From Prevotellaceae bacterium UBA4336 (GTDB taxonomy: Bacteria; Bacteroidota; Bacteroidia; Bacteroidales; Bacteroidaceae): a stretch of DNA of 64,000 bases. The notes below the pieces were generated by a model that did not search any database, had not been told where the DNA came from, and saw only the letters and a program-made list of their open reading frames with translations. Each line of letters opens with the position of its first letter. The first letter of the stretch is position 1. The translations under genes and the position numbers were made by a program. This document shows positions 1 to 9,602 of this stretch, piece after piece. The DNA lies in assembly GCA_002394305.1 (NCBI GenBank), contig DGTM01000019.1, positions 8,076-72,075 of the forward strand, read 5' to 3'.

Positions 1-167
1 GATGCTGCATGAACCTCATCATGGGCATCGTTGGCAGCTATGTCGGCACATTCATCAGCCACCTGCTGAACATCGAGCTGCTCGGGAAGGGTTACTTCAC
101 GAACTTTGTGTTCTGTGTGGTCGGAGCGGTGACGGTGTTGTGGCTCTGGAAGAAGCTGTTTGATTGA
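1..167 (+). CDS. GlsB/YeaQ/YmgE-family membrane protein, 3' end
   Basis: The reading frame is open from the window edge and ends at TGA 165-167, so only the C-terminal part (about 55 residues) is visible. It has the GC-x-MNLIMGIVGS segment followed by two hydrophobic stretches and a WLWKK tail. This is the pattern of the small stress-response (transglycosylase-associated) membrane proteins, which have about 80 residues and three membrane segments. An internal ATG at 9 could be a start, but the family normally has another membrane helix before this point, so I treat the gene as cut by the edge. The true role of this family is poorly known. Confidence 0.7.
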   Translation, partial: CCMNLIMGIVGSYVGTFISHLLNIELLGKGYFTNFVFCVVGAVTVLWLWKKLFD

Positions 168-207
168 CGGCTCTTTCTCTGCCGGTTTTCAACGACGAGG
201 CTTGGAT

Positions 208-295
208 ACGAAGGTGTAGCCAACTTTTTCCTCGCCACTGAAAAAGTTTTCGTCTGTGGCGCGGGGGATTTGTAACAGTGTCGCGAAATGTTAAT
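208..295. repeat. Short 22-bp-period repeat remnant
   Basis: Two adjacent 22-mers (about 251-294) share the pattern TTT...GTG-CGCG, and the preceding block contains ACTGAAAAAGTTTTCGT. That block is closely related to the right arm of the palindromic elements at 21.9, 36.8 and 63.6 kb. I read it as a degenerate member of the same 21/22-bp family, lying directly after the first gene. Confidence 0.45.
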
Positions 296-353
296 TAAGG
301 TTAACGACGCGTCTTTTATTGTCTTTATTTACCAATCCTATACAAATAATTTG

Positions 354-361
354 TACTTTTG
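354..361 (+). promoter_or_regulatory. Bacteroidales -7 box (TACTTTTG)
   Basis: Exact match to TAnnTTTG, 72 bp upstream of the dockerin-protein start. I see no clear TTTG at the expected -33 spacing. The leader before ATG 434 is A/T-rich with no Shine-Dalgarno sequence, as is usual in this phylum. Confidence 0.6.
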
Positions 362-433
362 TGACGCAAACCCTGCTGTTTTATTGGAAACAGAACAAAA
401 AAACATATTAATTAACTAAAAACACACGAATCA

Positions 434-3400
434 ATGAGAAAGATTACTTCTTTGCTTTGCACGCGAGGCAAAGCCGGAGCTCTTGCCCTTCTCGGCCTGA
501 TGTGGCTTTCGGGGGCGGCTGCATTCGCTGACGACCACGGGTACGTGAACGGTATCTGTACGATGCACGACGAATGCGACGCGCACTTCGAAGCTCCGCA
601 GCAGGACGCGGACGGCTTCTACATGCTCTACAACGCAGGCAATGTGGAATGGATTTCCGACCAGGTGGCCGGCGGAGTCATCAACCTTGACTGTAAGTTG
701 ATGAACGACATCGACTTCGAGAACATCGAGAACCTGCACAGACCCATCGGTCCAGACAACGGCAAGAAGTACAATGCGACGTTCGACGGTCAGGGCCATC
801 GCATCAAGAACATGATCATCAACCGCCCGAACAATGAAATGCAGGGCTTCTTCGGCAGCCTTCGCGGCAATCCGAACTCCCGTGGCGAGGGCACTGTCAT
901 CAAGAACCTCATCATTGACAAGAGCTGCTCCATCACAGGCGCCTTGCGTACGGGCGGCATCACGGGCACAGGCCAGAACAATGAGAAGGAGATTATCATC
1001 ATGAACTGTGTGAACGAGGCCAGCATCACCACTACGACCAAGAATGCAGGCGGCATCACCGGTGGCAGTACGGGCAACCATCCCATCTGGAAAATCAGCA
1101 ACTGTGTCAACACCGGCACCATCACGGCTTTGGGCAACACCGCAGGCGAGAAGGAGTCGGCCGGCATCTCCGGTTGGCTGGGCGACAACGGCTCTACCGT
1201 CGTCAAGAACTGTATCAACATCGGTCAGGTGGACGGCATCGACGGCAGCGGCCGTGGCGTGGTCCGCATGAGCAGAGACTGCTGCGTGAACTGCTACGAC
1301 CTGAGCGGCAACGAGCTGAACTTCCAGTACATCGACCATGAGTTCACAGCCGACGACGTGACAAGCGGCAAGCTTGCCTATGCCATCAACGTCCTGGCCG
1401 GCGACATCGTCTACTGGCAGACTATCGGCGTGGACGAATACCCCATGCCCTTCAGCACCAGCAAGCAGGTCTACCTGCAGGGCGAGCTGCTTTGCGACGG
1501 TACGCCCATCGAAGGCGGCACCTATACGAACGACCCCGTTGAGCCCGTCCGTCCGCCTCACGAATACGAAGAGGGCGACTGGCACTGCATCAACTGCGGC
1601 GCTATCAGCGGCGACTTCTGCAAGATAGAGGACGGCTTCTACCAGCTGAACAACGAAGTGGACGTTTGCTGGTTTGCCGATTTCGTCAAGGCAGGCAACG
1701 TTGAGGTGAACGCCAAGCTGAACAGCGACCTCGACTTCACCGAGTATCCCGACTTTGCCGGCATCGCAGACCGTAGCCATGGCTTCAAGGGCATCTTCGA
1801 CGGCGGCTTCCACACCATCAGCAATATGGACATGAGCTGGCGCGAAGCCGAGGAATGGGTTGGCTTCATCAACTTCCTGAACGGCGGCGCTACAGTCAAG
1901 AACCTCCGTGCCGACGCCACCTGTTTCATCGTGGCAACAGGCAATGCAGGCTTCATCGGCGGCTCTACGGCTCCCGGCGACATCTACCTCGAGAACCTCG
2001 GCTTCGAAGGCGACGTCAGCTGCTCAAGGGCTGGCGCAGGCGGCATCCTGGGCTGCAACACAGGCTCGCAGGCTCACATCCACATGACCAACTGCTACGT
2101 CACAGGTTTCATCTCCGGCTCCACCGTTATGGAGAACGGCGCCCTGAGTGCCTGGCTTGGCAGCAGCGGCGCAGTCATCACCAACTGCTGGTCGAGTGCA
2201 ACCGTCAGCGGCGTTCAGAACGACAACAAGTATCTGGCACGCTTCGACAATGCCACCTTCACCAACTGCTACAGCGTCAACGGCACACCCCTGCAGTCCA
2301 CCGTCATCGAATTCGAAGAAGTGGAGAACGGCTCGCTCTGCTATAAGCTGAACGGCAGCCAGGAGGACATCCAGTGGTTCCAGAACCTTGGCGAAGACGC
2401 ATTCCCCACCTTCATGCCCGGCCACAAGCAGGTCTATGCAAACGGCGAGATGCGTTGCGACGGCATGTTTGTCGGCGACGAGGTCACCTTCTCCAACACC
2501 GAAGGCTCTGCCAAGCCAGACCACCAGTTCGCCGACGGCTTCTGCAAAGTCTGCCACCAGCAGGACCCCGACTTCCCCTTCCTCGATGTCTTTGCCAATG
2601 CCGACCACGACGTCACGACCGGCTACACGACCCGCAACTCCGGCGACGGCAGCAACCTCGGCTTCGAGAGCAGCGTCGTGGAGCATTGGAACGTACATTG
2701 GTTCGAGAGCTTCCAGACCATCAAGAACCTGGAGCCCGGCATCTACCGCCTCCGCGTACAGGGCCTGAGCCGTGTCGCACAGTGGGGCAATGCCGAGCAT
2801 AATGCCTACGAGACAGGCGAGCTCAGCGAAGAATATGCTCCCCTCTACCACAGCAGCCAGTATTTCGCTGAGGTCAATGGCAAGAAGATAGCCAACCGCT
2901 TCGTGGACATCACGGAGGGCGCCCAGGAGGTGCGCGTCGGCGAGACAGAGAACTTCAGCGACTACACAGGCAAGTGGGTGCCCAACTCCCGCACAGCCTG
3001 CAATAAGTACTTCGCACGCGGCCTCTATTGGAACGAGCCTCTCTACTTCGCCATCGAGAGCCCCGAGGACAGCGTCAACATCGGCGTAGAGAACAGCCTC
3101 TACCTCTATGGCAACTGGACCGTATGGGACAGCTGGCGCCTGGACAAGCTCACCGACGGCGACATGAACCTCATCCGCCAGCAGCAGCTCGCAGCCTTCC
3201 AGGACGAACTGGAGACACTGGAGCCTCAGGATTCCCTCAGGAATGCATACGAGGAGGCAAAGAGCGCCCTCGAGGATGCTACGACCCTCCAGGAGATTCT
3301 GGACGCAGCCGACGTGCTGTCCCGCACGCCCAACCTCATCCGCAGGAGCCACCTGGCATACGAGAACTACATGACAGCCATTCAGGCTGTTGCCAACGAG

Positions 3401-5605
3401 CGTGCCAACCGCGACGACCTCAACGGCGCTGCTACCGACCTGCTCGACATGTACCTGAACGAGTACGACGAGGCCAGCGAGGAGCTGCCCAACGGTACCT
3501 ATCAGTACATCATAGACCAGCGTACCCTGAGCGAGGAAGAGCTTACCGCCGAGGTTGAGTTCGTGCGTGGCCTCTACGAGAAAGCCATCATGACCAGCAT
3601 CAGCGAAGGCTCGGACGTCAGCAACATCATCAAGAACGCAGCCTTCACCGCCGACGGCAACTTCCAGGACTGGGAGACCGTACGCACCTACGTGAGCCCA
3701 AGCGGCAGCAACTTCAGCTCCAACACCGGCTTCACCGACATCTATCCCGTGGCCGGCACGTGGAACACCGCATTCAGCGTATCGCAGTACATCGTGGCCG
3801 ACATACCCGACGGCATCTACGAGCTGGAGGCTCCTGCCTTCTACCGTCCCGGCGGCAACGGCATGGGCGACATGGAAGGCAACGACTATGTGCCCGCCGA
3901 CCTCTTCATCAACGACTACTACACGCCCATCATGAACATCTACAAGGGACAGGTGTCCTATGCCGATGCCATCAACGGCGTGAACTGCCGCTACGACGCT
4001 ACCGGCGACCCCAATGCGCCGCACAACGGCGAGAGCACCTCGGCTCAGGACTACGACACAGGCTACGGCTACGTGCCCGAGCAGCGTCAGGCTGTCAGCT
4101 TCGCCTTTGCAGGAGGACGCTATATAAATAAGGTATATGGCTTAGTGAAGGGCGGCGAGCTCCGTCTGGGCATCCGCAACACAGGCAAGCCCTGGTACGA
4201 GAGCGGCATGACCATGTGGGGCAAGTTCAAGCTGACCTACCACGGACAGAGCGAAGACGCCATAGCTGCCATGATGGACAACTACCGCAGCCGCCTTGAG
4301 GCCCTGAAGTGGGGACAGGTAGAGCAGATGTACATGTTCTACAGCATGAGCCACATCGAGAACATCGAGACGCTGATGGCTAAGGTGGATGCTGCCGCCT
4401 CCGTAGAGGAGAAGCTGGCTGCCATCCAGAAGCTCAACGACGAGTTCAACACCATCCTGGACAGCTACGATGCATACGAAGACCTCCGCTCCATCGGCGA
4501 CTACTGCAGCACGAAGGCAGACGAGAACATCGAATCCGACCCCGAGCTGAGCAATGCCTTTGCCGAAGTGACCAACACGATATTCGACCACTACTACAGT
4601 GGCGACCTCACCGACGAGGAGGCCCGCAGCTATCGCGAGTCTGTCCTGAACAATCCTGCCCTGGGCGGCGGCTACTACGTGCAGGGCGACCTGCTCGACG
4701 CAGAGGGAGGCAAGCTCGACTATAATGTCAGGAACAAGAACTATCCCATGACGCAGCAGGAGGACGGCACATGGACTGCTACCGTGAAGGTGCAGAACCG
4801 TGCTAACGAAGCCAACGCGAACGCTCGTGCAGGCATCTTCATCAGCCGTATGGACGAGGTCTACAAGGTGGACCAGAGCACGCGTCGGTTCGTGACTCCC
4901 GCAACTGGCACCTTCACCCTGACCAAGGGTGCTGGCAACGACCTGCAGACGGTGGGCGGCACGTTCAACGTCACCTTCAATCCCGCTACCGGCGAGACGA
5001 AGTTTGAGGCCGTCGAGTACAACTGGCACGACAAGGTCTACGTCGTGGGCTCCGTCATCAACCAGGCAGGCCAGAAGCACCGCTGGAAGAACGACGAGAT
5101 GGTGCCCCTGTCGCATAAGGGCGACGGCGTCTACGAGGGTGTCGTCACCTTCTACCGCGACTCTCTGGAGAACATGTATCCCAACTTCACCATCTTCTCC
5201 TGCCGCTCCAACACGGGCACCATTCCCTATTCCACGACAACCCGCGGAGGATGGAACGAAGGCCGCTACGGTAGCGACGTGAACAAGCTCATCCTGGAGA
5301 ACGGCGTGGCTCTGGGCGACCTCATCCGCGGAGCTGACCGCAAGTGGTACATGAACTGGCCGGAAGGCGTTACCGAGGAGACGCAGAAGTACCACATCTC
5401 CTTCGACATGAACCACAACACGTTGACGGTCCGCGTCCAGCAGGGCGACCTGAACGGCGACACCAAGGTGGACATTGCAGATGCCGTAACCATCCTGAAC
5501 ATCATGGCTTCCGGCGAATACAATGCCGATGCCGACGTCAACCACGACGACAAGGTGGACATCGCAGACTTCGTGACCATCCTGAACATCATGGCTGCGA
5601 ACTAA
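434..5605 (+). CDS. Giant secreted multidomain protein with C-terminal dockerin repeats
   Basis: 1723 residues. A basic start and hydrophobic stretch (1 to about 32, ending SGAAAFAD) form a signal peptide. Residues about 50-330 and 400-660 are two copies of a glycine-rich repeat region with GG-I/F-x-G-x-T and NC-Y/V motifs, resembling GLUG-type beta-helix repeats. Each copy is followed by a short H...C-x-x-C segment (HCINCG, FCKVCH). The middle (about 930-1400) alternates helical blocks rich in Ala/Glu/Leu with beta-rich blocks. The last 53 residues are two EF-hand-like dockerin repeats (DLNGDTKVDIADAVTILNIM and a second starting DVNHDDKVDIADF). Surface adhesion or glycan binding is likely, but this is inferred. 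The gene is monocistronic, with its own promoter and a strong terminator. Confidence 0.8.
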   Translation: MRKITSLLCTRGKAGALALLGLMWLSGAAAFADDHGYVNGICTMHDECDAHFEAPQQDADGFYMLYNAGNVEWISDQVAGGVINLDCKLMNDIDFENIENLHRPIGPDNGKKYNATFDGQGHRIKNMIINRPNNEMQGFFGSLRGNPNSRGEGTVIKNLIIDKSCSITGALRTGGITGTGQNNEKEIIIMNCVNEASITTTTKNAGGITGGSTGNHPIWKISNCVNTGTITALGNTAGEKESAGISGWLGDNGSTVVKNCINIGQVDGIDGSGRGVVRMSRDCCVNCYDLSGNELNFQYIDHEFTADDVTSGKLAYAINVLAGDIVYWQTIGVDEYPMPFSTSKQVYLQGELLCDGTPIEGGTYTNDPVEPVRPPHEYEEGDWHCINCGAISGDFCKIEDGFYQLNNEVDVCWFADFVKAGNVEVNAKLNSDLDFTEYPDFAGIADRSHGFKGIFDGGFHTISNMDMSWREAEEWVGFINFLNGGATVKNLRADATCFIVATGNAGFIGGSTAPGDIYLENLGFEGDVSCSRAGAGGILGCNTGSQAHIHMTNCYVTGFISGSTVMENGALSAWLGSSGAVITNCWSSATVSGVQNDNKYLARFDNATFTNCYSVNGTPLQSTVIEFEEVENGSLCYKLNGSQEDIQWFQNLGEDAFPTFMPGHKQVYANGEMRCDGMFVGDEVTFSNTEGSAKPDHQFADGFCKVCHQQDPDFPFLDVFANADHDVTTGYTTRNSGDGSNLGFESSVVEHWNVHWFESFQTIKNLEPGIYRLRVQGLSRVAQWGNAEHNAYETGELSEEYAPLYHSSQYFAEVNGKKIANRFVDITEGAQEVRVGETENFSDYTGKWVPNSRTACNKYFARGLYWNEPLYFAIESPEDSVNIGVENSLYLYGNWTVWDSWRLDKLTDGDMNLIRQQQLAAFQDELETLEPQDSLRNAYEEAKSALEDATTLQEILDAADVLSRTPNLIRRSHLAYENYMTAIQAVANERANRDDLNGAATDLLDMYLNEYDEASEELPNGTYQYIIDQRTLSEEELTAEVEFVRGLYEKAIMTSISEGSDVSNIIKNAAFTADGNFQDWETVRTYVSPSGSNFSSNTGFTDIYPVAGTWNTAFSVSQYIVADIPDGIYELEAPAFYRPGGNGMGDMEGNDYVPADLFINDYYTPIMNIYKGQVSYADAINGVNCRYDATGDPNAPHNGESTSAQDYDTGYGYVPEQRQAVSFAFAGGRYINKVYGLVKGGELRLGIRNTGKPWYESGMTMWGKFKLTYHGQSEDAIAAMMDNYRSRLEALKWGQVEQMYMFYSMSHIENIETLMAKVDAAASVEEKLAAIQKLNDEFNTILDSYDAYEDLRSIGDYCSTKADENIESDPELSNAFAEVTNTIFDHYYSGDLTDEEARSYRESVLNNPALGGGYYVQGDLLDAEGGKLDYNVRNKNYPMTQQEDGTWTATVKVQNRANEANANARAGIFISRMDEVYKVDQSTRRFVTPATGTFTLTKGAGNDLQTVGGTFNVTFNPATGETKFEAVEYNWHDKVYVVGSVINQAGQKHRWKNDEMVPLSHKGDGVYEGVVTFYRDSLENMYPNFTIFSCRSNTGTIPYSTTTRGGWNEGRYGSDVNKLILENGVALGDLIRGADRKWYMNWPEGVTEETQKYHISFDMNHNTLTVRVQQGDLNGDTKVDIADAVTILNIMASGEYNADADVNHDDKVDIADFVTILNIMAAN

Positions 5606-5629
5606 CGCCAATTCATCCCGATAGCAGGA

Positions 5630-5672
5630 AGGGGGACGTGTCCGGAAGCAGACACGTCCCCTTCTTCTTTCC
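5630..5672 (+). terminator. Rho-independent-type terminator
   Basis: An 11-bp perfect stem (GGGGACGTGTC / GACACGTCCCC) with an 8-nt loop, followed by a pyrimidine/T-rich run, starts 25 bp after the dockerin-gene stop. Confidence 0.85.
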
Positions 5673-5739
5673 CTGCCCTCCTTTGCCTTCCCCCCCGTCC
5701 TCCTCTTGCCCTGTCAATTAGGAATTTTGAGTTATTAAT

Positions 5740-5770
5740 TTTGAATTTACTTATAATCTTCGTACCTTTG
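5740..5770 (+). promoter_or_regulatory. Consensus promoter TTTG-N19-TACCTTTG
   Basis: TTTG at 5740-5743 and TACCTTTG at 5763-5770 are exactly 19 bp apart, the textbook Bacteroidales sigma-AB arrangement. It ends 25 bp before the proposed TTG start of the next gene. Confidence 0.85.
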
Positions 5771-5795
5771 CAGGAGAATCAAACGAAACGACGCC

Positions 5796-7616
5796 TTGAA
5801 GCATCAAACCTACCGCGATAAATGCCGCCGACTGGCGCAGTTGATACTTATGCCAGTGCTGAGCCAACGGGTGCTCTTCACCTTTATGCTGCTGCTCTCC
5901 AGCGTGGTGATACCCGTCATGTGCTACGCCACCGGAGCCTTCCCCAAGCCCTTCGTCTTTGCGCCTGCCATCTTCGACTGCTACCTGTTTGCCCTCCTGG
6001 CCTTTGCGCTCCGTCGGCTCCGGCTCGCCTGGCTCGTATGGCTTGCAGCCATCCTGCTGCTTGGGGGCGAAGTGTTCAGCCTGTTGTGCTATCAGTCGCC
6101 CTATTCGATGACGGTGCTCCAGCTCATTCTGGAGACGAATACGCGCGAGGCCACGGAGTTCCTTCGCGGTCACGGCGTGCTGGCACAGCTTGCGCTTTCC
6201 GTAGCCATCACCTTTGCCACCATCGTCGTGGCTTGGGCATGTTCGGGAGGGGCAAGGGGCAAGGAGGCGTCTGCGAAGCGCCCGAGCACCAACGGAGCTT
6301 GGGAAAGGGTAGGGGCATGGAGCTGGAGACAGGGAGTCCTCCTGCTGCTCATCCTCCTTTCCGCATCCTGCCAGGGGTACTCCTACTTCCGGCTGTGGCA
6401 GGCTTATACGGCAGACGTGACGACCACCATCGCCGAGAACAAGTACATGCCCCTGCGCAACAGCCCGTTCGTCCGCTTCCTGTACGGACACGCCCTCAAC
6501 GTTGTCAGCACGAAGGAGCTGGGGAAACTCGTCCATACCGTTCGGCAATCCCAGGTCGACAGCTGCTCCTTCCGCAGTCCCATCATTCTGCTGCTCATTG
6601 GCGAGTCGTACAACAAGTACCACAGCCCGCTCTACAATCCCGAGGCGAGGCAGACGACTCCAGGGCTCTGTCAGCTCCACCGGCAGGGCAATCTCATAGT
6701 CTACGACGATGCTGTCTCGCCCTATAACGTCACGAGCAAGACCTTCCGCCACATGTTCTCGACGTACTATCCCGGCTGCGGACGCGAGTGGGTGGACTGC
6801 ACTCTCTTCCCTGCGCTCTTCCGCAAGGCAGGCTACCGCGTCTGGTTCATCACCAATCAGTTTGCAGGCGCAGAGAACAACAAGGACCACCACGACCATG
6901 CAGGCGGCACCATCTTCAATCAGAGCGACCTGCGCCGACTGCAGTTCACGCACATGAACACCGAGGCGGCACGTTTCGACATGGAGCTGCTCAGCCAGTT
7001 GCCGCCCGCCGACACACTCGCCGCCGCGCCCTCGCTGCTCATCTTCCATATGATAGGCCAGCACGAAGACTACCGCGAACGCTATCCGGCCGAGTACAAC
7101 CACTTCACGGCCGACAGCATCCGGAATCCCTTCACCGACCGCGATGGCTGCCAGATAGTGGCCGAGTACGACAACGCAACGCTCTACAACGATGCCGTCG
7201 TCACGGCCTTGCTTCGGCAGTACGCCTCGCAGGATGTCGTGGCGCTCTATCTTTCCGACCACGGCGAGGAGGTCTACGACTGGCGCAACTCTTGCTACCG
7301 CACCAACAGCGACTACATGACGCCCCAGATAGCCCGCTACCAGTACGAGATACCGATGCTCTTCTACGTCTCCGACAGCTTCAAGGAGCAGCATCCCGAC
7401 CTGCTGGCCGAGATACGGGCAGCACGCCACAAGCCCTTCCTCTCCACTATGCTGCCCTTCCTGCTCTTCCATTTGGCAGGCATCGGTCAGGCCGACTACC
7501 AGCCTTCGCTCGACATCCTGTCGCCCGACTACAACGAGCACTATCCGCGCATCATCCGCGAAGATGTCGATTACGACCAGCTCATGCAGGCGAAAGCGCA
7601 GGCTCTTCCGAAATAA
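5796..7616 (+). CDS. Phosphoethanolamine transferase-like membrane sulfatase-fold protein
   Basis: 606 residues from a TTG start; the first in-frame ATG is codon 19 (5850) and is the alternative. Several membrane segments fill about residues 20-185. A periplasmic alkaline-phosphatase/sulfatase-fold domain follows: LLLIGES (about 268), the nucleophile region SPYNVTSKTFRHMFS (about 307-321) and YLSDHGEEVYD (about 485-495). This is the architecture of EptA/CptA-type enzymes, which move phosphoethanolamine from phosphatidylethanolamine to lipid A or core sugars; the substrate here is inferred. The last codons and stop (QALPK-stop) are the first unit of a 22-bp tandem array, so the C-terminus appears to have been remodelled by repeat expansion. 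Confidence 0.75.
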   Translation: MKHQTYRDKCRRLAQLILMPVLSQRVLFTFMLLLSSVVIPVMCYATGAFPKPFVFAPAIFDCYLFALLAFALRRLRLAWLVWLAAILLLGGEVFSLLCYQSPYSMTVLQLILETNTREATEFLRGHGVLAQLALSVAITFATIVVAWACSGGARGKEASAKRPSTNGAWERVGAWSWRQGVLLLLILLSASCQGYSYFRLWQAYTADVTTTIAENKYMPLRNSPFVRFLYGHALNVVSTKELGKLVHTVRQSQVDSCSFRSPIILLLIGESYNKYHSPLYNPEARQTTPGLCQLHRQGNLIVYDDAVSPYNVTSKTFRHMFSTYYPGCGREWVDCTLFPALFRKAGYRVWFITNQFAGAENNKDHHDHAGGTIFNQSDLRRLQFTHMNTEAARFDMELLSQLPPADTLAAAPSLLIFHMIGQHEDYRERYPAEYNHFTADSIRNPFTDRDGCQIVAEYDNATLYNDAVVTALLRQYASQDVVALYLSDHGEEVYDWRNSCYRTNSDYMTPQIARYQYEIPMLFYVSDSFKEQHPDLLAEIRAARHKPFLSTMLPFLLFHLAGIGQADYQPSLDILSPDYNEHYPRIIREDVDYDQLMQAKAQALPK

Positions 7617-7840
7617 GCACCAGGCTCTTCCGGAATAAGCACCAGGCTCTTCCGGAATAAGCACCAGGCTCTTCCGAAATAAGCACTAGGCTCTTCCGAA
7701 ATAAGCACTAGGCTCTTCCGGAATAAGCACTAGGCTCTTCCGGAATAAGCACTAGGCTCTTCCGGAATAAGCACTAGGCTCTTCCGGAATAAGCACTAGG
7801 CTCTTCTGAAATAAGCACCAGGCTCTTCTTCCGGAAGGAC
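7599..7840. repeat. 22-bp tandem array, 10 full units
   Basis: Ten consecutive 22-bp units run 7599-7818, with a degenerate end to about 7840. The unit core is AGGCTCTTCCGGAATAAGC. Variation is limited to C/T at the first base and GGA/GAA/TGA in the middle. Unit 1 contains the TAA stop of the upstream gene. The array lies between convergent genes. Read on the minus strand, it matches the unit at 27.8 kb in 17 of 22 positions. Confidence 0.95.
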
Positions 7841-7865
7841 CCTTTCCTCAGATAATAAAGCGTTG

Positions 7866-9575
7866 TCAGCGTATCAGTATCTTCCTGCCTTCTATGATGT
7901 AGATGCCACCCCCGACGGGAGCCGCGACTTTGCGCCCGCTGATGTCGTAGATGCAGTCGGCCGACGTCTGTTGGTGGGGTGCGCTGATGCCATCCTCAAA
8001 GTCGCTGGTGCCGAAGAGGGCTAACTGGTCGTCCGTGAGCAGTTCAAAGGTGTAATAGACCCAGTAGAAATCGCCCAGGTAGAATTCGCCGCCATCGTTG
8101 TAGAAGACCTTGAATACGTTGTCGCCGCCGCCCCAGTTTACTCCGTCAATGCGCAGCTGTTCCTTTGTCGTAAGGTTCTGCAGCAGGATATAGTCGTTTG
8201 CGCCGTCCACTCGGACAGCAAGCACCTGTGGTTCTTCGCTGTGCAGGAACAATGCCCTGTCATCGGCATAGGCAGTACCCGTATGCAGGAAAGATATGTT
8301 ATAGTCGGAACCGATGCGCCACATATAGTTATAATTGGCTCCCCGGTTGCTGATGAAATCGCTGGCGTTGCTGGTCTGGCGGGGTGCTACTTTTGCCACG
8401 ATGGTCATGCAGTCCTGCCCCTGACGGAAGAAATGTGCCCCCGATTCGTTGGACCACTTGTCCCAGCGGTCAAGGTAGCCTTCGCAGCGGTCGCTGATGC
8501 GCAGGGCTTTCCCCTCTTCGACTATGGCAGGCAGGTTCTCTGTGAGCTGAAGCATGGTGCCTTTCAGGTTGGCTTCCTTGTGGTTGGGGATGCAGTGTTC
8601 GTCGGGGTCGTAGTTGCGTGCATCGTAGAAGAACTCAAAGGGTACGTCGGGGAGCACGACGTTATACCGTGCAGTGAGCGAAACCTTCTGGTGAAGGGCG
8701 AAGTCGAGATACTGGTCTCCCGCTCCTTCCATTATTCTCAGGGCAAGGACATTGCGGCCTCTTATTAGCTTGTCCGATGGAATCGTCAACGAACGCTCGT
8801 TCCACTGGCTCCACCCTGCAAAACTGCCTATCTGTTCGCCGTTGAGATATATCCACAGGTCATCATCGTGAATGGCGGAGAACGTATACGTCGTGTTAGG
8901 AGCCTTGGAAGGAAGTAAGAAAGAGCACCTGAGGTTGTAGCCATTGTAGTCTCCTTCCCATTCGTAGTTGTGCATAAAGCGGCCGCCGCCGTCATTTCCC
9001 TCATTGCCCATCGGACCGGTCAGGGTGGGCCAGTTGCTGTCGTCGTAGTCCGGCATTGTCCAACCGGTGTCGCCGGGATCCATGCTGTATTCTACCTGCT
9101 GGTACCTCGCTTGCCATGCCTCGTCCCTGCCCCATGGAATGATATATCCTGTGGCGGCGGAAATGTCGCTGGTGACAGTCACTACGCACTGCCGTGAAAG
9201 GGTCGTGTTCCCTGCCGCTGTAGCTGTGATGACCGTTTTCCCCATGCGCATCCCTGTCACGTTGCCGTCTTCCTTCACGTCTGCTATGTCTGTGTCAGCC
9301 GATGTCCAGATGATATTCTTGTTCTTGGCCCGGGGGTTGACCGTTGCAACAAGGCGGACGCTCTCTCCTCCTTCCAGCGTGAGGCTGCTCTGGGAGAGTG
9401 TGAGCGACGTGACTGGCTCGTCGGGGATGTTGGGCGTGATACCGCCGCCTGCACCGCCGCCCCAGTCCACAGACGTGCTGTCGGTTATCTCAATGTCATC
9501 GTTTTGGGAAAAGGCGAATCCTCCGCAGAGCAGTGCACCTGCCAGAAAACATGCAAATCTTGCTTTGTACATCAT
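7866..9575 (-). CDS. Secreted protein with Ig-like (BIG2) and jelly-roll domains, probable type IX cargo
   Basis: 569 residues with a signal peptide (1 to about 24, ending GGFAFSQND). Residues about 55-135 form a bacterial Ig-like domain (LTLSQSSLTLEGGESVRL... WTSADTDIADV). About 150-305 resembles the galactose-binding/jelly-roll module seen at the front of glycosidases (DDSNWPTL, DDDLWIYLNGEQIG, GRNVLALRI). The middle may be a second carbohydrate-binding sandwich. The C-terminus (IYDISGRKVAAPVGGGIYII) is typical of type A sorting signals of the type IX system. It is the last gene of the six-gene fimbrillin-protease operon, 27 bp after the preceding stop. Function unknown; surface exposure is inferred. 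Confidence 0.7.
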   Translation of the reverse strand: MMYKARFACFLAGALLCGGFAFSQNDDIEITDSTSVDWGGGAGGGITPNIPDEPVTSLTLSQSSLTLEGGESVRLVATVNPRAKNKNIIWTSADTDIADVKEDGNVTGMRMGKTVITATAAGNTTLSRQCVVTVTSDISAATGYIIPWGRDEAWQARYQQVEYSMDPGDTGWTMPDYDDSNWPTLTGPMGNEGNDGGGRFMHNYEWEGDYNGYNLRCSFLLPSKAPNTTYTFSAIHDDDLWIYLNGEQIGSFAGWSQWNERSLTIPSDKLIRGRNVLALRIMEGAGDQYLDFALHQKVSLTARYNVVLPDVPFEFFYDARNYDPDEHCIPNHKEANLKGTMLQLTENLPAIVEEGKALRISDRCEGYLDRWDKWSNESGAHFFRQGQDCMTIVAKVAPRQTSNASDFISNRGANYNYMWRIGSDYNISFLHTGTAYADDRALFLHSEEPQVLAVRVDGANDYILLQNLTTKEQLRIDGVNWGGGDNVFKVFYNDGGEFYLGDFYWVYYTFELLTDDQLALFGTSDFEDGISAPHQQTSADCIYDISGRKVAAPVGGGIYIIEGRKILIR

Positions 9576-9602
9576 TAATCTACATTCTTCATTCTACATT
9601 CT

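Noticed and set aside
2024..4024. Long minus-strand open frame (666 codons) inside the dockerin gene, and similar antisense frames elsewhere
   Set aside because: Antisense shadow of a GC-rich coding region, with Val/Ala/His-rich composition, no domain and no promoter; the plus-strand protein has a signal peptide and recognisable dockerins.
7599..7840. CRISPR array
   Set aside because: Units are contiguous 22-mers with no variable spacers, and no cas genes are present. The same holds for 27.8, 30.2 and 63.5 kb.
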